From Haemaphysalis longicornis (lineage: Eukaryota; Arthropoda; Arachnida; Ixodida; Ixodidae), in assembly GCA_013339765.2 (NCBI GenBank), contig JABSTR010000976.1, positions 611,001 through 675,000 of the forward strand: DNA of 64,000 nucleotides. Direction: 5' to 3'. The notes under the pieces are model-generated. The model had not been told where the DNA came from. It ran no database searches and saw only the letters and a program-made list of their open reading frames with translations. Position numbers and translations under genes: made by a program. Numbering within the stretch: the stretch's first letter is position 1; every line of letters starts with the position of its first letter. Below are positions 10,563 through 22,494 of this stretch, piece after piece.

Positions 10563-10742
10563 GATTGATTGATTTGGAGGTTTAACGCGCCGACGCTACA
10601 CAGGCGATGAGGCGCGCCATGGTGAAGGGCTCCGAATTAATTTTGACCACCTGGGGGATCTTTCACGTGAGCCGAAATCTCGAACACATAGGCGTTTTGC
10701 TTTTCGCCTCCATCAGAAAAGCTGCCGCCGCGGCCGGGAATG
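10563..10742 (-). mobile_element. Ruka-like SINE, 5'-truncated
   Basis: On the minus strand this is the body and 3' end of the SINE at 2949-3192: GCCGCGGCGGC junction, GGAGGCGAAAAGC, CCCCCAGGTGGTC, GCGCGCCTCATCGCC, GTTAAACC and a short (ATCA)n tail. The tRNA-like head beyond the GGCCGCGGC boundary (about 10741) is missing. Confidence 0.85.
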
Positions 10743-11032
10743 GCATATTGAATGAAAAACTTGGCGTCGGGATGGCGTTGGCATCCTGTCGCAGAAAAAA
10801 TTCCCCCGCATTTCCCCGAGGGGGAGAATGTGAAAGTGCGAATGCACGGTTGTCGGCCCGCTGCGGCGCTTGCGCTCGGCCCCCCGCAGCCCACCGCCTC
10901 GCCGCCTTCTCTTTCCATCTCTTCCATCGGGTTTGTAAGTATCACGTGTACACCACGCAGTTATCAGCCGCTATAACGCCCGCTGAGTCGCCCAAACGCA
11001 CGCCGCTGACGACGTTATTTTGAGTGCGTTAA

Positions 11033-11252
11033 AGAATATAAGGCGCGTTCTGACACCGATATCAGCGTCGCGTCCGTGGCTTATTCGGTAGAGCGTCGGG
11101 CTGCGGCCCGCAAGTCCTCGGATCGAAACCTGGCGCCGGATGCTGTTTCTCTCGTCTTCTTTAAATATAGAGGAGCACTGCGGACGCCGCCGCCGCCGAC
11201 GCCGGCGGTGGATGGTTTGGGGGTCGCTTATAAAGAGCATTCGCTCTTAAAA
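11033..11252 (+). mobile_element. H-SINE copy D
   Basis: The copy starts with ATATAAGGCGCGTTC, matching copy C. It has a tRNA-like head (CGTGGCTTATTCGGTAGAGCG as A box; GGATCGAAACC as B box) and a short body with GCCGCCGCCGCC. It ends in the hairpin AAGAGC-ATTC-GCTCTT followed by AAAA (11233-11252). The stem bases differ from copies A-C but still pair. Confidence 0.65.
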
Positions 11253-12520
11253 CGCACCTCAATTCCCATTGCTTAACAACGCGGGTACTTGCCATCCTCA
11301 CGCCCCCAGATTGGCTGCGACGCACCACGAGGCTGCAAACGCGGGTAATATGCCGGCGTGGCACCAGGCCTAACAGTACGTGCAGCGACATCACCAGCTG
11401 ACCTACAAGCTGCCCATCAGAGGAAGGGGAGGACGCGCTGAAGCATTGGCCGCACACGGCGGCGCAGCAGTTGCCAGTGACCCGGAGTGCTCTGCACGGT
11501 GCACCGTCACGCTGGTAGCCGGTGCCCACAATACTGGCATACCAGTTCGGCGCCATGTCGAACCCGGGCCCTTCAGTTGGACATTATTTTTTTTTTTTCG
11601 CATTATCATCTAATAAGAAGTGCACAAGGGTCCTCAGAGTTTTTGCATGGCACGTACGTTCGCTATGGTTATTTGGTCAGCAATCCGCTGGGTTCAGGAT
11701 CGGTGGCAGGAGACGCAGGGCCTACGATTTGTTTTGGGCAGTACAGCATGTTGTTTGGCTAGTTGTGGCTGCATTGGCTAGTTTGGCTAGTTGGGGCTCT
11801 TTGGCTAGTTGGGGCTGCAGTTGGGGCTGCTCGCTGCCCGGCGTCTCTCACACACCCCACGCGCTCAGCGTCTTCGCCGACCTCCGTTCCGCACGTGGCG
11901 GATCGGTCCACTTGATGATCATGCGAGGGGTGGCCGGGTGTGGAACCGATGGCTCGAGCGTCGCAGCAACACCGGCGTGCACCTGTGGAACCAGCTTAGC
12001 TCTGGGGCGATTGGTGACGCTGCGCCGGAGCCGCTTGATAAATATACATGTGTCACATAATGCGTATACCGTGTGTGTGTCATTGAAGCATCGGTAAGCA
12101 TGATGATCAAGCTAATCCTAGGCAACCAGGAAAGCTAAGAATAACCAGCTGAACCTTAGCTCACGCTACGTATATCCTGGCATAGCCACTGATGCCCTGT
12201 TTTGTTATTGACAAAAAATTAATTTTAGGGTGAAAATTAGCAAAAAAAAAACAACAACGTTATTAGCGATCGAATTGATAACAACTTACAATCGCGCACA
12301 AAACATGTGCTGACATCCAGTTTCATTTTATTTATTTTTTTTCGCAGCGCCGGTGTTGAGAGTACCAAGTTACCTTGTGATCGTAGAGCGAGTGATAGGA
12401 AACAAAAGCAAGTGAGAAATTATGAAAATTGTGCACTTTAAACCCCGATTTTTACTCGCAAATAATTGTTTTTGTCATTACGGCGTGCAGAAACTGCTCC
12501 CGAGAGTACGGCCGCGCGCA
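11253..12520. other. Unassigned stretch with a small minisatellite
   Basis: At about 11751-11835 several imperfect units of TTGGCTAGTTGGGGCT lie in tandem. The 191-codon frame at 11522-12097 runs through this repeat and shows no domain, so I do not call it a gene. Confidence 0.4.
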
Positions 12521-12522
12521 TT

Positions 12523-12640
12523 TCAAAGGCCTTTGAGATCCTTTGACTCAAATGGCATTTCAACCAAAGGCCTTTGAAAAAAGTCGTAGCAGCTCAAAGG
12601 TGTCATTTGAGACAGCTGACATTCGACTGAAAGGCCTTCA
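12523..12640. repeat. Cluster of AAAGGCCTTT palindromes
   Basis: A 14-base palindrome centred on GGCC lies at 12523-12536 and a 12-base one (CAAAGGCCTTTG) at 12565-12576. A third, imperfect copy is at 12629-12641. CTCAAAGGTGTCATTTGAG between them is also weakly self-complementary. Confidence 0.6.
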
Positions 12641-12711
12641 AAACGCTCGTCTAGCACGGGTATTACAGGGGTATTAGCTACACGTGAACTTTGGAGCGCT
12701 GTTGTAGAAGG

Positions 12712-12870
12712 ACAATTAATTTAGACAACCTGGGGATAGTGAACGTGCGCCGAAACCGCAAACCAAGAGTGCTTTTTCTTTTTTCTTTATCCGAAACACA
12801 TCAGCGCCCCACCGGGAATAGAACCGTCAATCTCATGTCCAGAGGCTTGCGCTGCTCGATGACTGAGCAA
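12712..12870 (-). mobile_element. Ruka-like SINE, strongly degraded
   Basis: In the minus orientation, remnants occur in the same order as in the intact SINE: ACCTGGGGATAGT.AACGTGCGCCGAAA, a shortened CTTTTTCTTTTTTCTTTATC block, CACCGGGAATAGAACCG (decayed B box) and GCTCGATGACTGAGC. Many substitutions mark an old insertion. Confidence 0.6.
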
Positions 12871-13438
12871 AACGAGGTGTTTATATACAGGCTCGTAATG
12901 GGGTAGATTTTATTGGCCCGTGAAATGTGTTAAGGCGGAAGCCCCATATATCTCGTTGTTCAGTCGACCTTAACGATGAGTGGTCGTCAACAACGATCTT
13001 ATACAAATGCTCTTCTGGACGCAGAAAAAAAATGGCCGCCGCTGAGCTCAGCTAGCCCTGGATATGCAAAGCGAAAGCTTGGAGGAGAAGGAGGAGGGAG
13101 AAAGGCCGGGGGGTTAACCAGCTTGGCTTAGCCTGGTTAAGTCTTGGTTTCACTTGGTTAAGCTTTTATTTAGCTGTAGTTATTTACTATTCGTCCAAAG
13201 CCTGCCTTTGTATACGGTTGGCGTCCCGCTTCCGGCGCTTTCCGAGCCGAACGGCTCGCTCTTCTCAGTCTCCGACACTAGCTTCCCGCGCCTGCAGGTG
13301 CATGCAGGTATCCAGATAAATTCGTGCAGAGGAAACTCTGCGGCCCTCGATTCGCCTACGCTCGTCTGTCCACGTCGTTCGACTGCTTATTCAAGGTACG
13401 TTTTTTCCCTGCAGGGGTTTATGCAGAATTTCGGTTTT
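12871..13438. other. Unassigned stretch
   Basis: A GGAGGAGAAGGAGGAGGG purine run (about 13080-13100) and short TGGTTAA repeats (13115-13165) are visible; no gene. Confidence 0.4.
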
Positions 13439-13539
13439 GGGGGGGGGAGGGGGGGGGGGGGGGGGGTTGTATAAATCCCTAGGCAGGTGCTTGTGGTTGC
13501 GGAATCTTTTTTTTTTTTTTTTTGGGGGGGGGGGGGGGG
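13439..13539 (+). repeat. Poly-G tracts and T17-G16 junction
   Basis: G runs at 13439-13447 and 13449-13466, then seventeen T (13507-13523) joined directly to sixteen G (13524-13539). The frames here are pure low-complexity proline or glycine and are not genes. Runs of this length could fold as G-quadruplex, but they are also error-prone in assembly. Confidence 0.8.
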
Positions 13540-15250
13540 TGTCGAAGTCCTTCTGAGGGGGTGTTGGGGGGGGCGTTAGTGGAGTGTGTATAATCCCTGT
13601 TTCCCTATATGCTTCAGAACACAAGTATAATAAACGTGTTCAACCATAACAACAACAGCCCCAACTATCTTTAATCGCTACGAGAACCTCGCGTCGGTCT
13701 TCACTACGTGGCAATATCTTCAACGACTTCTGCACTACCCAGGCAGAAGAGTGTCTGGGATAGGCGCTGTTACGAGCTCCAGAAAACGCCATGCGCGTGC
13801 GCGTTTTTTGGTTCGATCCACCTTTGGGCGAATGTCTGGTTTCAGCCTCGAAAAGTTCTTTCGATGCGTAAAAGTACTCTAAAAAAAGGCAAGATTTTTT
13901 TTTGCTGAAAGTGAATTTGTAAAATGCTTAATTTAATTCCGTCATTACTGAATCCGAACAACCACTTCTGGGAAGCAAACCGAGTTAATTGGTATTCACC
14001 ACATAATAGGGGGGGTGTGCACTTTTCAACCTAATCCCATCTCCCCGTTTCAGTCCAACCCTGCCAATCGACTCGGCTCTTTCCCCCCCTTTTAACCCCC
14101 CCGCTTTCGAAACGACTGTGCACGCTGCCCCCTTTCCTCTTCTCCCGTGAACGCGGGCGGGGAGAACATAGAAGGGGATAGACGGGGGGCCCTTGCCCCG
14201 CCGTGATGAATGGCGATGCGCTGAAAAGAAGAAGCAAAAGAAGAAAGTTTGCTGTTGGAGGTTAGGAAGAGGTAGAGATAGTCATCTGCAACTGTCGGGC
14301 AGGCAGAACAAGAGAGAGAGAGAGGAGAAAGAGAGAAAAATAGCGGAAGTTGCGAGGGCTGTAAACGAGGGAGATAGACTGTAGAAGGACCTGGCTAAAA
14401 TATAAGAGTGATAAACAGGCTGGTTTAGAGTCACTAAATCTATTTAGTGACACTAGGCCGGTTCACTGGTCTGTGTGAGGGGGTATTGTTATCGCCCTGT
14501 TCAATTTTCACAGCCTGCCTCGGCTCCCGTAAAGGGCCCCGCCAAGGTGTTCCACTGCTATCCATGACGGGTCGACGCTCCGGTACCCTTTCCGGCTGAG
14601 TCAATCTCTTCCTGGAAGCATTAGTGACGAGAATTGATTTTAGAGTGTGTAACGTCCATGGATTCGTGTTTTAAAAAAAAAACAATATATTAAAGTCACC
14701 AAGCAATTATAAATTAACTGTATGTGCTGTTAACCTCACAGCACTGAAGAAAATTAATTGCAGAACTTTATCGAAATCATAACGTACTCCCAGAAACGTA
14801 ACGCTCATTGGCAGCTACTTTTTGAACCACAGTTCGGAATATCAGACTTTTGCCGACGTAATTACATCCGCTTCTGGCCATTTGAATTTTCATAATAAAA
14901 CATTACGATGATAGCAACCATTGCTTTAAAATATATGTAGAAATCCAGAGAAATGTGTATCATTCTTAAGCCGCTTTTCCAGAGTGAGTTTTTGAGTCGA
15001 ATACGGCAGCGAGTCGCAAAAAACGTTGTATTATTTTATTCTTTTAAAGTTTCTTTTGTTTCTTTTCGCCAATGATGTAAATATATACGATCATAGTGAT
15101 GAAGGGCCTTTACTTCGCTAATGGTGTTTTCTTTTTCGGATGATGCAAGGCGCACTGCAGCGTTGGTGCGTTTACGTTATTTTTTATTCGTACTATATTT
15201 CCACCTTTAATTTGCGGATTGTTTTGTTTGTTGTTTGCTTTTAGGGGGAA
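13540..15250. other. Stretch with no recognisable gene
   Basis: It includes a purine-rich patch at 14215-14345, on top of which short frames open. AT-rich sequence follows from about 14640. Nothing can be named. Confidence 0.45.
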
Positions 15251-15254
15251 ATGT

Positions 15255-15575
15255 ATAGGATCCATATATTTTTGTTTTGTCAGATCATTTTTGTTAAAAT
15301 TCTATATTTTCTATTTTATTTTTGTAATATTTAAAACTTATGTCCGACCAATTATCTCCATTTAGGCCATTATAACTAGCCACTCAAGGTAAAACTTCCA
15401 CCAAATCTGCATTTTTGTGGAAATGCAGGGCGTTACCCGGTTCGCAATCTCGTCATTTTTATTTCGTATTTTGAGTGTTGTTCAGAGGACTTTTCTTCTC
15501 TATTCTTCGGTTTTGTAGGGTATAATATGCATATTTTTAACTTGGTCAGATCATTTTCGTTAAAATGTTAGGTTT
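15255..15575 (+). repeat. Diverged copies of a satellite-like repeat
   Basis: The CAGATCATTTT.GTTAAAAT.CTA block occurs twice (about 15280 and 15548). The segment at 15361-15445, with AAATGCAGGGCGTTACCCGGTTCG, matches the tandem units at 63760-64000. These look like remnants of one tandem family. Confidence 0.6.
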
Positions 15576-15811
15576 CTTGATTTAATAATAATGTACGCTG
15601 ATTGCAACAAGAACAGGCTTCATTTTAATTACGGCGTGAATATGAACGGTACCAACGGAGTCAAAATTGTACTGAGAGTCGCAAACTGTCATTGGCCAAA
15701 TACACCGTCCTTTTGTCCTCGTTATGGATATGCATATTAAAGTTAGCTGTTCTGACTTCCACACTTCAGTTCTTTCCCCAGAGTGTACGTAGTCGTTCTG
15801 CAGTCAGTCCG

Positions 15812-15860
15812 TATTTATTCGTTTATTTATTTATTTATTTATTTATTCATTTATTTATTT
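15812..15860 (+). repeat. (TTTA)n microsatellite
   Basis: About ten TTTA units with a few TTCA or TTCG variants. A similar array is at 45699-45789, also followed by a segment with GGAGATACATA, which suggests both are tails of related minus-strand elements. Confidence 0.8.
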
Positions 15861-15891
15861 GGATTACTACATTCGTCCAAAGGGAATTTTT

Positions 15892-16625
15892 GTAGGAGAT
15901 ACATAGAAAAATGTGTACAGTACGAAAATGGACCTGATCAATCTCACACTAAGGCAAAAATTATACGCATAAAAATATACAGGGACATTTATTAAAAGAT
16001 TTCAACTAAGAGAGTTGCTCAACATGAAAGAAGAGCAAAGACAAAGGGGAAAATTTAAAAAAAAATAAAGAAGGAAAAACGCGAAACAAGAAAAAGACGG
16101 ACATCATATGACACTAATCAAAGGGGCGATAAAAACTTTGCAATAAGCAGCATTGTGAAACAGTAACAAAATATACATACGCAAATAAAAACCGGAAAAA
16201 ATTCATGACAACTGAAGTTATATATGCTGCGTTCTATGTATTACAACGTTGTTTGCTACAATATATCCCGTCACTTAAAGTAATGAACTGGCGATTTTTT
16301 TGGATTATTTTTTTAAAGAAGAGAGATAGCGAGAAGAAAGGCACAACTTCAAAGAGAAAAGGCAGTGAATGAAAATTATTCTGCACACAGAAACAGAATG
16401 CAGTTTTACGCGCCCTAAGCCTGCTTTCTTTTGGCTCTTTCTTTATTTCGTTTTCTGTTTTTCTCGGGAAAACAGGGGGCCAACTCCATTCACTAAATCT
16501 AAAACTCCGAAACTAAACAACTAAAAAAAAAAAAAAAAGAGACGTCGCGGTAGCCCTCTTTCCTCTTGACAGGAAGCCCTCCGCCCTCCCGCAAGGCCGT
16601 GCCCACGCAAGAGCCCGAAAATGCG
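15892..16625. repeat. Direct duplication, left unit
   Basis: This unit aligns base for base at a constant offset of 1,039 with 16931-17664, with many substitutions and small indels that cancel out. Shared blocks include AAAAATATACAG, ACATTTATTAAAAGAT, GAACAGAATGCAGTT and GTAGCCCTC.TTCCTCTTGAC. No open frame is conserved between the units. Confidence 0.75.
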
Positions 16626-16930
16626 GAATCGGCGGACGTAACACATTTAATTGTTATAATAGCGTAGATAGCGATAATTAATCGCAGGGAATGTGAAAAG
16701 GGATGCATACAAAAACGTAAAAATCCTGAAATATGTACGAAGGGTACCAATGAAATAAAAAAACTTTACCTTATATGCCGCCATTAGGAAGCGACGACAA
16801 ATTAAAACAAGTCTTTTTTATCTATAAGCCGCCCTCACGAACCGACGACCAAGAATTAAACAATTCTTACAGGATGACGAAAACACGAATAAAAAATTAT
16901 GAAAAGCACCATCGCCCAAAAGGCATTGTT

Positions 16931-17664
16931 GTAGTAGATGCATAAAGGAATGTGCACAGTCCAAAAATGTACTCACCAATCTCACGCTAAGGCAACAAAT
17001 ATACAAGCATAAAAATATACAGACATTTATTAAAAGATCGCAGCCAAGAGTGTTGCTCTACACCAAAGGACCGCCGAAGAGAAAGGAAAGAAATAAAAAA
17101 AAGCGAAAGAAGTTTGGAAAAGGCGAAGGAAGAGAAAAAACGGGCATCGTATAAAACCAATCAAACGGGTAATAACAATATTGCAATAAGCAGGAGTGGG
17201 CAGTAGTAATAAAATATACAAATAACAAATAAAAAACAGGAACAAATTCACGGCAATTGAAGTACTGCTGCGTTCTGCGTGTTACAACGTTATCTGCTAC
17301 AATATCCGGTCACTAGAAGTTCTGCCTTGGCGAGATTTTCAGACTTATTTTTTAAAGAACAAAGATAGAGAGAAGAAAGACCAAATTCAAGGAGAAAGGC
17401 AGTAAATACCAATTAATCCGCACACAGGAACAGAATGCAGTTTACGCGCTCTGACTCCGCGTTCTTTTACCTCTCCCCTTGCCCCGTGTGCGGTTTTGCT
17501 CGGCAAAAAAGAGGGGCTGCCCCGCTCACTAGAACTAGACTCTCAAACAAAAACTAAAACTCACAAACTAAAAAAAAAATACGTCGTGGTAGCCCTCCTT
17601 CCTCTTGACCGTAAGCCCTCCGCATCCAAACAAGTTCACAAAAGCCGCGCCCACCCGAGGGGCC
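16931..17664. repeat. Direct duplication, right unit
   Basis: Second unit of the duplication described at 15892-16625. The spacer between units (16626-16930) contains its own small duplication (ATATGCCGCC or ATAAGCCGCC blocks about 56 bases apart, near 16775 and 16831). The pair may be two old LTR-like or tandem copies of an unknown element; no protein domain lies between them. Confidence 0.75.
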
Positions 17665-19815
17665 CGCGCGGGGAGAGGGGCCAACAGTTTCAAGGGTGGT
17701 TCTGGCACGGGTGAAGTCGCACGAAGGGGAAAGGAAAGGGGGGATTTCCCCGCGTGGCAAGTGACATGCGGGGGAATCGGCACTGTGATTTCGGAACGGG
17801 AGGATGGCCCGCGGGGGGCGCGTGCTACAGCCATAATAGGGGCACCTTGCGCATCCCGGCAGAAATATCCCGTCTCGCCTATGTTATAGTTCCGAAATAT
17901 AGCGGTGCATCATTTTTAAACTTTCAGTGGTACTAAAAAATACAACTATTGCTCTGACTTATCAGCCATTTCCCACGCGTGATGATTTGCACCTTTGGCG
18001 AATTTAGGCAAATTTAAACCTCGTTAGCACTCGCCTTGTTGCAGCCACAGCGCAAAGCTAGCGGACTGGCCCCGCCACTCCCGGGTTTAATGCAAGTTAA
18101 AGAGCACGCAGCGGCTGGGTTTCACGGCGCGCATTTCGAAATCTGCTCTTGCCTGGAGGAGTGTATTGCGATTAATCTCCTTCAGCGCAATATAATTACG
18201 TTGTAGTAACCAATGACTACTGGTCGCTTAGTGCATGACCACAAACGCGAGATGAAAGCGCACCGCGTTCGAATAAATACACCGGTTTGGTGAGAAACCG
18301 TGCTCCGTTTTGCCCCGGGCGTGCCACGAGCCGTTATGAGAGAGCACGTTGCAGCTCGGTGCAGACCTGTTTCGATGGAAATGAGTGCACACACAGTGCC
18401 TCCAGCGAAGCTGGTTTGCTCACTGGAAGAGGAATTCAATAACGGGCCAGGGTGGAGCAATGACGCCTCTCGAAGCAGATGAAAAGCAGCGCTGAATTTT
18501 ACCTACGACCGAGAAATCGCAAGTAAGCGCCCGCCATAGTACAGGTGTTTTATAGGCAAATAAAATGGTCACATTATTCTTGGAGAAAGAAAAGTGCTGT
18601 CACTACACCTAATACTGTACTTGCACGATTCTGAAGCGCCCCCGAATGTGCGCGCAGGTAAGTTTCCTTATGAAAATTCGAAAAAAAAAAATAACTTGAC
18701 GTCGATTCTACCGCGCTGATGTAAAAAAACACGACACCGCATACCTGGCGGAAGACATTTTATTAGACGTAGGCAACTAATGCATTAAAAATCTCCTTTG
18801 CTTCATAAACTTGCTTGCCAATTAAGCTCATGTGAGCATTAAAACTAAAGCGTTTAATATTGAAAGCCGATTTTGGTTTTGAGCCTGATGGTAACGCGCA
18901 CGGAAATTTTAAGACTACCTTTAGCAAAAAAAAAAAAAAGAAAGGTGTGCGTTAGAATCGTACAAATAAGGTATCTCACGCTGACTAACATGCGTGGTCT
19001 AAAAAAAACACTTTTTCAAGAAATATATTATTCGTCTGGTTGTGACTAGTCATTTGAAAGAGGAGCGAGGCCTCATCTGATCTTTCAAAACATAAATGTA
19101 GCCATAACTGGTAGCTCTTAAGAGGTCTCAGCAAAATCCTGCCGAGATGGTGTTGAAATGGGTCTGAAAACCCGAGTCTAACGAGCAGCTTCCCATCACC
19201 CACCCCTACGTAAGAACGCAAATTTAAAATGAAATGACCAACGACCAACCACAGGTAACACGACCAACAGCCGTGGCGGTCGATGTACGTGAATTCGATT
19301 ACAGTGAGTCTCCAAGGGCAGAATTTGAAACGGGGCGTCTTAAAGTTATAGCTATAAAGCAAGAAAAAAAAATTCCCGACAGAGTACACGTATTATGCGT
19401 CCATACACTGGTATTGGCCTCCGGCAGATGACCTTCCAGTTGTACAAGTAAGGTACTGGCGTTGCCGCGTTTGGTAAATCCTGTGTGGGGCTATCTATTA
19501 TTTCTCACGTGTGTGTGGTAATGGGACTGGTGCAGCGACAGCCCGTATTTCATTCACCCGTTCATTGTTCTGGTTATCACGGGAGTATATACAGAAAACA
19601 ATAGAAAAAAATTACTCGTCTTGCAGAAACTTTCGGTTGAAGCTATAGGGCTCGAAACCATGTCGTTCGTGTTAAAACCTGCTGTTACACCTTTGGGATA
19701 CTGAGGTCGAACAGCGAGACTCATTTCGAAGTTGTTCACAAAAATTGGCGCAGCCTGCAATAGTGGTGCAAGGCTGGAGAAACAAATCTCCCTTCGTCGG
19801 AGACCCGGCTTTTCC
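17665..19815. other. Stretch with no recognisable gene
   Basis: Frames at 18182-18460 (minus) and 18985-19389 (minus) are open but show no known domain, and I see no splice context that would make them exons. Confidence 0.45.
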
Positions 19816-20280
19816 ACTATCATCATCAGCAGCAGCAGTTCACTATGTCCAATGCAGGACGAAGGCCTCTCCCATCTACCTCCAAAGTGTTACGCGCCGC
19901 TTGAATTCATTCTTTGCCACCGAATTTTCTTGTTTCGTTCCTCCATTGAGTAATTTTGGCCTTCTCGTTTTCTAAACCCGTATCTCGGTGTCCACTCTGT
20001 CCCCCTGTTAGTCCACCGATTGTCATTTCGCCTAATTCGTAATTACGTGGCCAGCCCAAGTCCATTCCTTTTTCTTTATTTGAACTACATCTTCTACTCT
20101 AGTTTGTTCTCTGATCCAGGTAGTTCGTTTCCTGTCTCTGAGTGTTACTGCGATCATTATTCGTTCCAGGGTGCGTTGAGCCAACCTGAGTTTACTTTCA
20201 AGTTGTTTAGTAAGGTGCCAAGTCTCCGCTCCATATGTCATCACCTCACATTTATTTCTTAACTTGCCGCTCAAGGTTCT
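19816..20280 (-). mobile_element. RTE-like LINE, short 3' fragment
   Basis: The minus-strand frame 20032-20274 reads VMTYGAETWHLTKQLE, RTLERIMIAVTLRDRKR and KKKEWTWAGHV, the same C-terminal blocks as the RTE copy at 4273-5316. The 3' end lies at about 19816 beside a short run of ATCATC, the complement of the usual GAT tail. The segment from WTWAGHV to the tail carries stop codons. The 5' side stops at about 20280, where the plus-strand I-like LINE begins. Confidence 0.85.
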
Positions 20281-20448
20281 CCATGACTGGCAGGCCCGGA
20301 TCGTTTGGTGCGCAGGCTTTCACATGTCTCCCAAAGTGGACCGCGTGAGCACGCGCTCGAACACGCGGCCAAGTCCAAAGCCAACGGCCGCGCTTCCTTC
20401 TTAAGACTTCCTCACGGGCCGGACAACCAAAATTTGCGCGGGCGACCT

Positions 20449-20940
20449 CAAACTCCCAGAGAAGCAGCTCGGCAGCGTCGGCACCTTCCAGGGATCGGTG
20501 ATCTCCCCTCTACTTTTCAACCTCGCGATGATAGACGTGGCCAACCGACTTGCGGGAGTAGCGGACGTCCGACACACATCTACGCCGGCGACGTCACGTT
20601 ATGGGTCACAGGAGGAAGCGACGGTCACATAGAAACAACGCTGCAGGAAGCAGTCAACGCCATCGAGGAGCAACTGCGTGGGTCCGGACTCGCCTGCTCC
20701 CCATCCAAGTCAGAACTTCTCGTGCTCCCGCCGAAGGAAGCGGGCAGGAAAAGGAGGCACATGGAAGCCACATACGAAGGCCCCCGGATAACGATCCGTA
20801 CGGAAGGAGGGCAAGTCATACCGGAGGTAGACAAGATACGAGTGCTCGGACTGCTTATTGAGCGCAATCGCACCAACGGCGCGACAGTCACGAAGCTTTG
20901 CGCCTCATCAGGAGGGTATCTAACAGACGAGCGGGAATGA
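20449..20940 (+). pseudogene. Broken RT domain of I-like LINE
   Basis: The readable RT part includes YAGDVTLWVTGG, the helix EAVNAIEEQLRGSGL and SPSKSELLVLP, then IRVLGLLI and NGATVTKL. In this family the catalytic box is normally YADD; here the third position is glycine, so even a repaired frame would lack one metal-binding aspartate. The open frame upstream of about 20540 is out of register with the RT blocks. Confidence 0.75.
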
Positions 20941-21360
20941 AAGAGGAAAGCATATCGCCTCGTCCAATTTTTTTTCAATCAACCACATGGCGTATGTGGC
21001 CGACTACCACAACTGGCGGCCGTGCGAGCGCACCAAAATTGTCGCCACCATACGTAAGGCATACAAGACAGCGCTTGGGCTCCTATGGAGCACGAATACC
21101 AACAAGTTCATGGCCCTGGGCGTCCACAACACCCTGGACGAAATAGCCGAAGCGCAGCGAACGGCACAACTCGAGCGACTCTCCGAGACGAGGACTGGGC
21201 GGCACATATTACGACACCTGGGCCTTACGCGCACGGCGGACAGGACACAGAGCGAAGTCCCGCTAGCGCACAATATCAGCCGACAGCTCAGTGTCTGTCC
21301 GATACCGCGGAATATGAACCCCGAGCACAAGAATCGACGACTAGCACGAGCCCAACCCTC

Positions 21361-22376
21361 ATAGACCTCCATTCTAGAGACAACGGCGCCGTCTACGTGG
21401 ACGCGGCGGAATATCAAGACCGTAACGGCGCTTACGCGGCGGCGGTAGTAGAAGCATCAACGGGAGTTACAGGGACTGCGGCGAGCATCCATGCCAGGAA
21501 AGCGCACCACACAGAAGAGGTGGCCTTCGCCCTGGCCGTCGCCGACCCCAGCTGCACGACGGTGTTGTGCGACTCTCGAACAGCGGTACAGAATTACGCC
21601 AAGAGTAGAATGCGCCTAGAGTGTGCAGCGAGGCCGTGCAGCGAGTAGAGTGTGCAGCGAGGCCGTGCGCATCTTACGCAAGGCTGAAGACAATGGGCGC
21701 ACAAGCGCTGTGGTGATCAAATGGTTCCGGGCCCACATGGGCAACCCCATATCGAGAACGGGGGAACGCGAATCATAATGATAGGGCCAACGCCGTCGCG
21801 CGAGGACTCGCCAACCGCGCGACAGCACGCCAGGCCGACCCGGGGTACGGGACGTTCGACAACACCAAAGACACGATGACCAGCTTCAACGACATAGTGA
21901 AGTGGTACAGACTGAACAGACGAACTATGCCGCCCACCCGAGCTGAGGCAGTGTTATATAGACAATTGCAGACGGGATCCCTGCTCACCCCGGTGCTTGC
22001 CAAACACATTTGCCCCACTGTGTACAACAGTGATGTGTGTAGACTGTGCACAAAGGAACGAGCCACGGCAGCTCACATCCTTTGGGACTGTAGGGTAAAT
22101 ACGCGAGAGGCCACCAAGAAGACGACGATCCCACCACAGCTGGAGGCTGCGAAGAGGAGCTATGACTACAACACACAACTCAAGGCCGTCCAGCAGGTCT
22201 CGGCAGCCCTTGAGAAGCAGCGACCGGGCGACGCTGCGGTGGAAGGGCGCGTGAGCCTTCCTGGACCCGTGGACGGAGCTCGTGCGCAGACCTCAAGGGA
22301 TGCCCGGGGCGGCCCCAGGCCACGTCACGGTGGCAGCACTTCTCCCCCATGCGGAGGGAGCCTAACCGAACTGTAG
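21361..22376 (+). pseudogene. RNase H and C-terminal domain of I-like LINE
   Basis: Two frames hold the RNase H-like domain (metal-binding D in VYVDAAEY, E in HHTEEVAF, D in LCDSRTA, later VVIKWFRAHMGN and NDRANAVARGL) and the terminal zinc-binding motif. The first frame stops at 21648 after a local duplication; the second runs 21876-22376. RNase H at this position is typical of I-group LINEs and absent from RTE and CR1 types. Confidence 0.85.
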
Positions 22377-22392
22377 GCGATTCAATAAAGTT

Positions 22393-22394
<2 letters not shown>

Positions 22395-22451
<57 letters not shown>

Positions 22452-22494
22452 CTCCTCATCTCCTCTCTCTCTCTCTCTCTCTCTCTCCTCTCTC

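Larger units (their letters stand above)
20281..22394 (+). mobile_element. I-like LINE, 5'-truncated (RT, RNase H, zinc motif)
   Basis: This is the largest I-like copy. Order of parts: RT fragment with SVISPLLFNLAMIDVA (about 20488-20540) and an altered catalytic box YAGD where the family has YADD (about 20581); a connector with HNWRPCERTKIVATIRKAYKTALG (about 21010-21085); RNase H with the acidic positions YVDAA, HHTEEVAFALA and LCDSRTAV (about 21390-21600) and NDRANAVARG; and a C-terminal motif C-x2-C, H, C in DVCRLCTK...AAHILWDC (about 22030-22090). It ends ALEKQRPG and then AATAAAG at 22384. At least three frameshifts break the reading frame, and a short duplication at 21620-21660 (GTGTGCAGCGAGGCCGTGC twice) disrupts RNase H. 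Endonuclease and ORF1 are absent. Confidence 0.9.

Noticed and set aside
11522..12097. 191-codon ORF
   Set aside because: It runs through the TTGGCTAGTTGGGGCT minisatellite and has no recognisable domain or splice support.
13391..13624. Proline-rich protein on the minus strand
   Set aside because: Translation of the poly-G and poly-T tracts only.
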